NCBI GenBank assembly: GCA_007122815.1
Contig: SKSV01000215.1
Coordinates: forward strand, 1 to 5,029
Origin: Trueperaceae bacterium
Lineage (GTDB): Bacteria; Deinococcota; Deinococci; Deinococcales; Trueperaceae
DNA length: 5,029 bases
Reading direction: 5' to 3'
The notes beneath the pieces were generated by a model, which was given only the letters and a program-made list of their open reading frames with translations, was not told where the DNA came from and did no database searches. This document shows positions 1-5,029 of the stretch, in pieces (within the stretch, counting starts at the first letter, position 1; each line of letters opens with the position of its first letter). The position numbers and the translations under genes are program-made.

Positions 1-11
1 AACGGCTAACG

Positions 12-1093
12 GTGCCTACCACGCCCCCCAGCAAGCCTGCCGATGAGCGCCTGAAGCAAGTCGGCAGGCTGCGGCGCTTCCTGTCGCGCCCCGAGACCGG
101 CGCGGTAGCGGGTGCGATCATCATCTTCGTCTTCTTCAGCATGGTTGCGGGCGACAAGGGCTTCCTGGCGCAGCGCGGCGTGCGCTCCTGGATGGAGGTC
201 TCGGCCCAACTCGGCATCATCGGGTTGGGAGCGACCCTGCTGATGATCGGAGGGCAGTTCGACCTGTCGGTGGGCTCGATGATCGCGGCCGCCGGTATGC
301 TCTTCCTGCTGCCGGTCGTGGAGTTCGGTTGGCCGATCTGGCTGGCGCTAGTGGCCGTGGTCCTGTTCGCGGCGGCGGTCGGCTTCGTCAACGGCACCAT
401 CGTCAACCGCACCGGCCTCCCCTCGTTCATCGTCACGTTGGCCTTCCTCTTCATCCTCCGTGGGTTGACCCTGGGCATAACGCGAGCCGTGACGGGATCC
501 ACTCAGGTGTCGGTCCGCTCGTTCATCGGCATACGCGAGGGCGTGGTCACCGGCGCCGACGCCCGCGCGGTGCTGCAGGACACCTTCTTGGGGCGCCTGT
601 TCAGTTTCGAGTGGCTCGGCATGCCGGCGTCCGTCTGGTGGTGGGTCGGGCTCACCGCGGTCGCTGCCTACGTGCTGCTGCGCACCCCCTTCGGGAACTG
701 GGTGTTCGCCGTCGGGGGCAACCCCGAGGCCGCGCGGAACTCGGGCGTGCCGGTCGAGCGGGTGAGGGTGGTGCTGTTCATGTGCACCGCCATGTGCGCC
801 AGCATCCTCGCGCTACTGCAGGTCTTCGACCTCGGCTCGGCCGACGTCACACGCGGCACCCTGAAGGAGTTCGAGGCGATCATCGTCGCGGTGATCGGCG
901 GCACGATCCTGACGGGCGGTTACGGCACGGTCGTCGGAGCGGTGTTCGGTGCGCTGATCTTCGGTATGACCTCCCAGGGCATCTTCATCGCACGCTGGAA
1001 CACGGACTGGTTCAGGGTCTTCCTGGGGGCGCTACTGCTCGTGGCGGTGGTGTTCAACAACTTCATCCGCAAGCGCGCGACGGAGGCCTCGTG

Positions 1094-1094
<1 letters not shown>
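12..1094 (+). CDS. Sugar ABC transporter permease, RbsC/FrcC/XylH family (BPD_transp_2)
   Basis: Inner-membrane channel subunit of a sugar importer; it would work with a solute-binding protein and the ATPase encoded next. The 360-residue product has a short basic cytoplasmic N-terminus and about eight to ten hydrophobic segments (roughly residues 31-47, 66-80, 86-102, 108-128, 137-153, 207-224, 252-270, 288-318, 334-350). Family hallmarks are [10 protein letters not shown] (80-89), [16 protein letters not shown] (127-142), the cytoplasmic loop [12 protein letters not shown] (235-246) and the GGT-LTGGYG-T-GA stretch (296-310). A polar, probably extracytoplasmic loop of about 50 residues (157-207) separates the two halves. 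The length is normal for the family. GTG at 12 is the only visible start; it follows a possible TAA (7-9) by 2 nt and has no clear Shine-Dalgarno, so a start upstream of the window is not fully excluded. The stop overlaps the ATPase start. The family is secure; the substrate (ribose, fructose, xylose, inositol or other) cannot be read from sequence. Confidence 0.93.
1082..1086 (+). promoter_or_regulatory. Shine-Dalgarno GGAGG for the ATPase gene
   Basis: GGAGG lies inside the last codons of the permease gene. It is 7 nt before ATG 1094 but only 4 nt before the in-frame GTG at 1091. The spacing therefore favours ATG 1094, although GTG 1091 would give the common 4-nt GTGA stop/start overlap. 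It is the clearest ribosome binding site in the window. Confidence 0.65.
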
Positions 1095-2013
<919 letters not shown>

Positions 2014-2017
<4 letters not shown>

Positions 2018-3192
2018 GCACGCGCCAGATCGACATCGGCCTCATCGGCAGCGGCTTCATGGGCAAGGGACACGCCCTCGCCTTCACGATGGTCCCACGC
2101 GTCTTCGACGACCTGATCGCCATCCCACGCTTGCGGCTCCTGGCCGACGTCGATCCGGAGACCGCCGAGCGAGCCGCGCGTGAGCTGGGCTTCGAGGGAG
2201 CGAGCCACGATTGGCGCAACTTGGTGGCGCACCCGGACATAGAGCTGGTGGACATCACGACCCCGAACCACCTTCATGCGGAGATGGCTCTAGCGGCCAT
2301 CGAGGCAGGCAAGCACGTCTACTGCGAGAAGCCGCTGGCGCTCGACGCGGCCTCGGCCCTGCGCATGGCGGAAGCGGCCGAGGCGGCCGGCGTCGTCACC
2401 ATGGTGGGCTTCAACTACCTGAAGAGCCCCGCCGCGCTCGCGGCGAAGCGCATGATCGAGGCAGGGGTGATCGGCGACGTCTGGCACTTCCGTGGCGCGT
2501 TCAACCAGGACGTGCTCGCCGACCCAAAGCAGCCCTTCGGCTGGCGTTTCGAGCGCGGCCTGGCGGGTGCGGGAGCGCTCGGCGACCTCGGCGCCCACGT
2601 GCTGGCGCTCGCCCTTTACCTGGTGGGCGCGGTCGAGGAGGTTTGCGCGCACGCCACCACCGTCATCGAAGAGCGCCCCGAGGCTACGGGCGGTCGTGGT
2701 TACGGCGCCGGAGCAGCGGCCGAGGCACCGCTCAGGCGCGTGGAGAACGAGGACTCCATGCAAGCGCTGCTGCGCTTCTCGGGTGGCGCGAGCGGAGTCT
2801 TCGAGACCAGTCGCGTGGCCACCGGCAGGAAGGTCCACCTCACCTACGAGGTGACGGGTAGCCGCGGCGCCCTGGTCTTCGACCACGAACGCATGAACGA
2901 ACTCGAGCTCTACGAGAGCGGTGATGCCGCTGATCGGCGCGGCTTCCGCACCGTGATCATGGGCCCTGAGCACCCCTACTACGGGCGTTTCTGGCCCGTC
3001 GCCGGCTGCGGCCTGGGCTTCGGAGACATGAAGGTGATCGAGGTGTACGAGCTGCTCCAGGGTGTCGCGCGTCAGGAGCGAGTGCGGCCCGACTTCCGGG
3101 ACGGCGCGGAAGTGCAGCGCGTCATCGAGACGCTGTTGATCAGCGCGGCCGAGCGGCGCTGGGTGAGTACGAAAGAAGCGGCTGGGGCCTGA
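2014..3192 (+). CDS. Gfo/Idh/MocA-family NAD(P)-dependent sugar or polyol dehydrogenase
   Basis: Cytoplasmic oxidoreductase of 392 residues, likely oxidising a hydroxyl of the imported carbohydrate. The N-terminal Rossmann fold shows GSGFMG (12-17, GxGxxG) and acidic residues after the second strand (ADVDP, Asp45/Asp47), which favours NAD+ over NADP+ (inference). [19 protein letters not shown] (84-102) leads into the EKP motif (105-107). The family catalytic residues are all visible: Lys106, Asp191 and His195 in GALGDLGAH. The C-terminal sheet domain ends with a distinctive stretch, ADRRGFRT (306-313) and HPYYGRFWP (320-328). From memory of the family, the overall wording recalls the branch containing levoglucosan dehydrogenase and some inositol dehydrogenases, but this is not a substrate assignment. 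A Gly/Ala-rich insert at 225-240 varies in such enzymes. GTG 2014 is the first start after an in-frame TAG (1993-1995) and overlaps the ATPase stop (GTGA). It has only a weak AGG upstream, so translation is probably coupled to the ATPase. Confidence 0.9.
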
Positions 3193-3210
3193 AGTCCCTC
3201 CGGCTCGCGC

Positions 3211-5029
3211 TCATCGCTTCGGGTCCTCGGCCAGCAGCGTCAGCATCGTGGTGGTCAGCTCGGGATCGAACTGCCGGCCCGACTGAGCGGCCAGCTCCGC
3301 GACGGCCTCCGCGTGCGTCCATGCGCGCTTGTAGGGTCGCTCGGACACCAAGGCGTCGTAGACGTCTACCAGCGCGAACAAGCGGGCCAGGTAGGGGATC
3401 GTGCGGCCGGAGAGGCCGTCCGGGTAACCCTGGCCGTCCCAGCGCTCGTGATGCGAGCGGATCACCTCGCGGGTCGCGCTCGGGAGGAAGGCCAGGTCCT
3501 TGCTCATCTCGAAGCCGTTCACGGCGTGGCGCTTCACGAGCGCGAACTCGTCGCTGGTGAGCCGCCCCGGTTTGCGGAGGATGTGGTCCGGTATCGCGAT
3601 CTTCCCGAGGTCGTGGAGGTACGCGCCCCACGTGAGCGCCTCGAGCTCGTGCTCTTCGAGTCCGAGGCGCTGGCCGAGGCGCCGGGCCAGCGCTACCACG
3701 CGGTCCGTGTGTCCCTTGGTCTCGTAATCGCGATACTCGAGCGCCAGACCGAGCGCGCGGAAGGCGTCCTCGCGTATCCTCTCCATCTGCCGTTGGTGGG
3801 CGACGCGCTCGAGCGCCCTCTCCAGCCGGCGCACGAAGGCGCGGGCGATCGTTATCTGGTCGTCGTTCAACAGCGCCTGGTGGCCGTACGAGCCTAGGCC
3901 GATCACGCTCTGGACCTCGCCTTCGCTGCGCACGGGCAGAGCGAGGATGGAGCGGAAGCCGATCTCCGCCATGCCCTCCTCGGCGTGAGGCCAGCTGCCG
4001 TACTCCGGGACGAACACCGCCTCACCCGTCTCGACCGCCATCCCCAAGGCGCCGCGACCCACCTGCTGCGGCCTCTCGACGAGGGGGCGCGCTTCCTCCG
4101 GGAGGTGGCCCCAGCGGCGCCTAGCGATCAGGCGGTCGCCCTCACGAACGAAGTGGGCGGCGCGGTCCATCCCGAACTCGCGCGAGAGGGTTCTCACCCC
4201 GAGGTCGATGAGCGCCTCGGGCTCGTCCAGCTCCTCGATCGCGCCGCTGAACTCGGCGAGCGCGGCGTAAGCCCTGGCCGAGTCGCGCAGGCGCTCGATC
4301 ATGCCCACGTGCTCGACCGCGATCGCCACCTGGGCCGACACCACCAGCATGAAGCGGTGCCACTCCTCGTCGGGGAGGAACCCGGGCTCGAGCGAGCCCT
4401 CCAGAACGCCTACCACCGAGTCGTGCATCAGGAGCGGCCAGGCCACGTAGAGGCTGCCAGCTCCCACCGGCCACGGCGCGCGCGTCGCCCGCACCCTTAG
4501 GGCGGGATCGTCCCGCTCCAGTCCGCGGCCGTGCAGCCCTAGGCTTGACGCCTCTGGCGTCGAGGCCGCGTGGCGCAGCTCCCCGGTAGTCTCGTCCACC
4601 ACCAAGAGGTTGAGCGCAGCCAAGCCCGGCCGGTGAGCGACCTCTGCTAGCACCGCCTCCAGCGTGGTGCGCGCCTCCTTCCCCGTGGCGATGGCGGTGT
4701 CGATCGCCTCGAGGGTGTTCGTCTCGTCCAGTCGAGCGGCGAGGTCGAGGTTGAGGCGCTCGAGCTCGAGGGTGTGGCGGATGCGCTCACTGACGTCGCG
4801 GATCGCCACCAGCAAGCGCGCGTCTCGCGCGCCACGCGCGTCTCGCGCGCCACGCGCGTCTCGCGCGCCACGCGCGCCGAGCGCTCCGGTGGCCAACCTG
4901 GTGAAGTTGGCCTCGAGGTGGCGTAGGCGCCCATCGGGGAGCTGGAGGGGAACCTGGAGCGTTGCGGGGTCGCCGCCGATTGCGACCTTCTGCACCGCTG
5001 CCGCGACCCGCCGGGCGTGCGACGAGCCG
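3211..5029 (-). CDS. PAS-GAF-GAF-HD-GYP protein, probable cyclic-di-GMP phosphodiesterase (5' end outside window)
   Basis: Signalling enzyme expected to hydrolyse cyclic-di-GMP under control of N-terminal sensor domains. The frame stays open to the window edge. The GTG at 4995 begins in mid-domain, so it is not taken as the start; residues below count from it as 1 (594 residues visible). Order: end of a PAS/PAC domain (about 1-75, with LVAIRDVSERI), a helical linker (71-95), GAF (about 105-232), GAF (about 243-395), HD-GYP (about 410-590). The catalytic domain looks intact: His429, HDLGK (461-465), His490, HHE (515-517), DGQGYPDG (520-527), Asp544, and RPY (553-555). Glu425 lies four residues before His429, the ETxxH form seen in a subset of HD-GYP proteins. 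No transmembrane segment or GGDEF domain is visible. A short tandem repeat interrupts the PAS part. It converges on the dehydrogenase with an 18-bp gap. The HD-GYP call is firm; the sensed signal is unknown. Confidence 0.93.
   Translation of the reverse strand, partial: GSSHARRVAAAVQKVAIGGDPATLQVPLQLPDGRLRHLEANFTRLATGALGARGARDARGARDARGARDARLLVAIRDVSERIRHTLELERLNLDLAARLDETNTLEAIDTAIATGKEARTTLEAVLAEVAHRPGLAALNLLVVDETTGELRHAASTPEASSLGLHGRGLERDDPALRVRATRAPWPVGAGSLYVAWPLLMHDSVVGVLEGSLEPGFLPDEEWHRFMLVVSAQVAIAVEHVGMIERLRDSARAYAALAEFSGAIEELDEPEALIDLGVRTLSREFGMDRAAHFVREGDRLIARRRWGHLPEEARPLVERPQQVGRGALGMAVETGEAVFVPEYGSWPHAEEGMAEIGFRSILALPVRSEGEVQSVIGLGSYGHQALLNDDQITIARAFVRRLERALERVAHQRQMERIREDAFRALGLALEYRDYETKGHTDRVVALARRLGQRLGLEEHELEALTWGAYLHDLGKIAIPDHILRKPGRLTSDEFALVKRHAVNGFEMSKDLAFLPSATREVIRSHHERWDGQGYPDGLSGRTIPYLARLFALVDVYDALVSERPYKRAWTHAEAVAELAAQSGRQFDPELTTTMLTLLAEDPKR
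4817..4876 (-). repeat. 18-bp tandem repeat, three full copies plus 6 bp, inside the PAS domain of the HD-GYP gene
   Basis: Three identical units lie at 4817-4834, 4835-4852 and 4853-4870 (plus-strand reading CGCGCGTCTCGCGCGCCA), followed by the first six bases of a fourth. On the coding strand the repeat gives the in-frame hexapeptide A-R-G-A-R-D, covering residues ~41-60 of the visible protein. It sits between FTRLATGALG and LLVAIRDVSER, i.e. in the presumed hairpin loop between the last two strands of the PAS fold. Perfect DNA identity points to recent expansion, and the 18-bp period preserves the frame. Confidence 0.9.

Noticed and set aside
329..1093. Long open frame continuous with the ATPase frame upstream of ATG 1094
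   Set aside because: It overlaps the well-supported permease in another frame and reads as Arg/His/Gly-rich low-complexity protein, typical of GC-rich shadow frames. The ATPase family begins near residue 17 of the shorter call.
3170..3240. Bidirectional terminator between the convergent genes
   Set aside because: The gap is only 18 bp. The only complementarity seen (GCTGG 3181-3185 with CCAGC 3231-3235) has a 45-nt loop and no T-run, so no terminator is called.
3313..3897. 194-codon plus-strand open frame opposite the HD-GYP domain
   Set aside because: It is the complement of a conserved catalytic domain, has no motif of its own and no convincing ribosome binding site.
4817..4880. Alternating C/G tract as a Z-DNA-forming or regulatory element
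   Set aside because: The alternation is broken in every unit (TCT and CCA), and the pattern follows from the A-R-G-A-R-D coding repeat in a GC-rich gene; there is no independent evidence.

Overview
This GC-rich bacterial window (G/C-ending codons dominate, with GTG as well as ATG starts) holds four protein genes packed almost without gaps. I see no RNA genes, CRISPR, insertion sequence or prophage signal. The lineage cannot be fixed from this sequence. Gene content and style would fit Deinococcota (Truepera-like), Actinomycetota or Chloroflexota; Deinococcota is a weak personal guess.

Plus strand, 12-3192, is one operon segment: an RbsC/FrcC-type sugar ABC permease, then its single-domain FrcA-type ATPase, then a Gfo/Idh/MocA-family NAD(P)-dependent dehydrogenase. 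The permease and ATPase overlap by 1-4 nt, and the ATPase and dehydrogenase overlap by 4 nt (GTGA), so all three are probably co-transcribed and translationally coupled. The first bases (AAC GGC TAA, 1-9) could be the end of an upstream gene, where the solute-binding protein of such a system is normally found. The operon probably imports a sugar, polyol or anhydrosugar, which the dehydrogenase then oxidises in the cytoplasm.

Minus strand, 5029-3211, converges on the operon with 18 bp between the two stop codons. It is a 5'-truncated multidomain regulator: end of a PAS domain, two GAF domains and a complete HD-GYP domain, i.e. a probable sensor-controlled cyclic-di-GMP phosphodiesterase. Nothing but proximity links it to the transporter.

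The main structure beyond the genes is two short in-frame tandem repeats: a 15-bp unit in the 3' end of the ATPase gene (encoding A-R-E-D-S) and an 18-bp unit inside the PAS domain of the regulator (encoding A-R-G-A-R-D). Both appear to lengthen surface regions outside conserved cores. I found no convincing sign of an undescribed system; the window reads as ordinary sugar-catabolism and signalling genes with locally expanded repeats.
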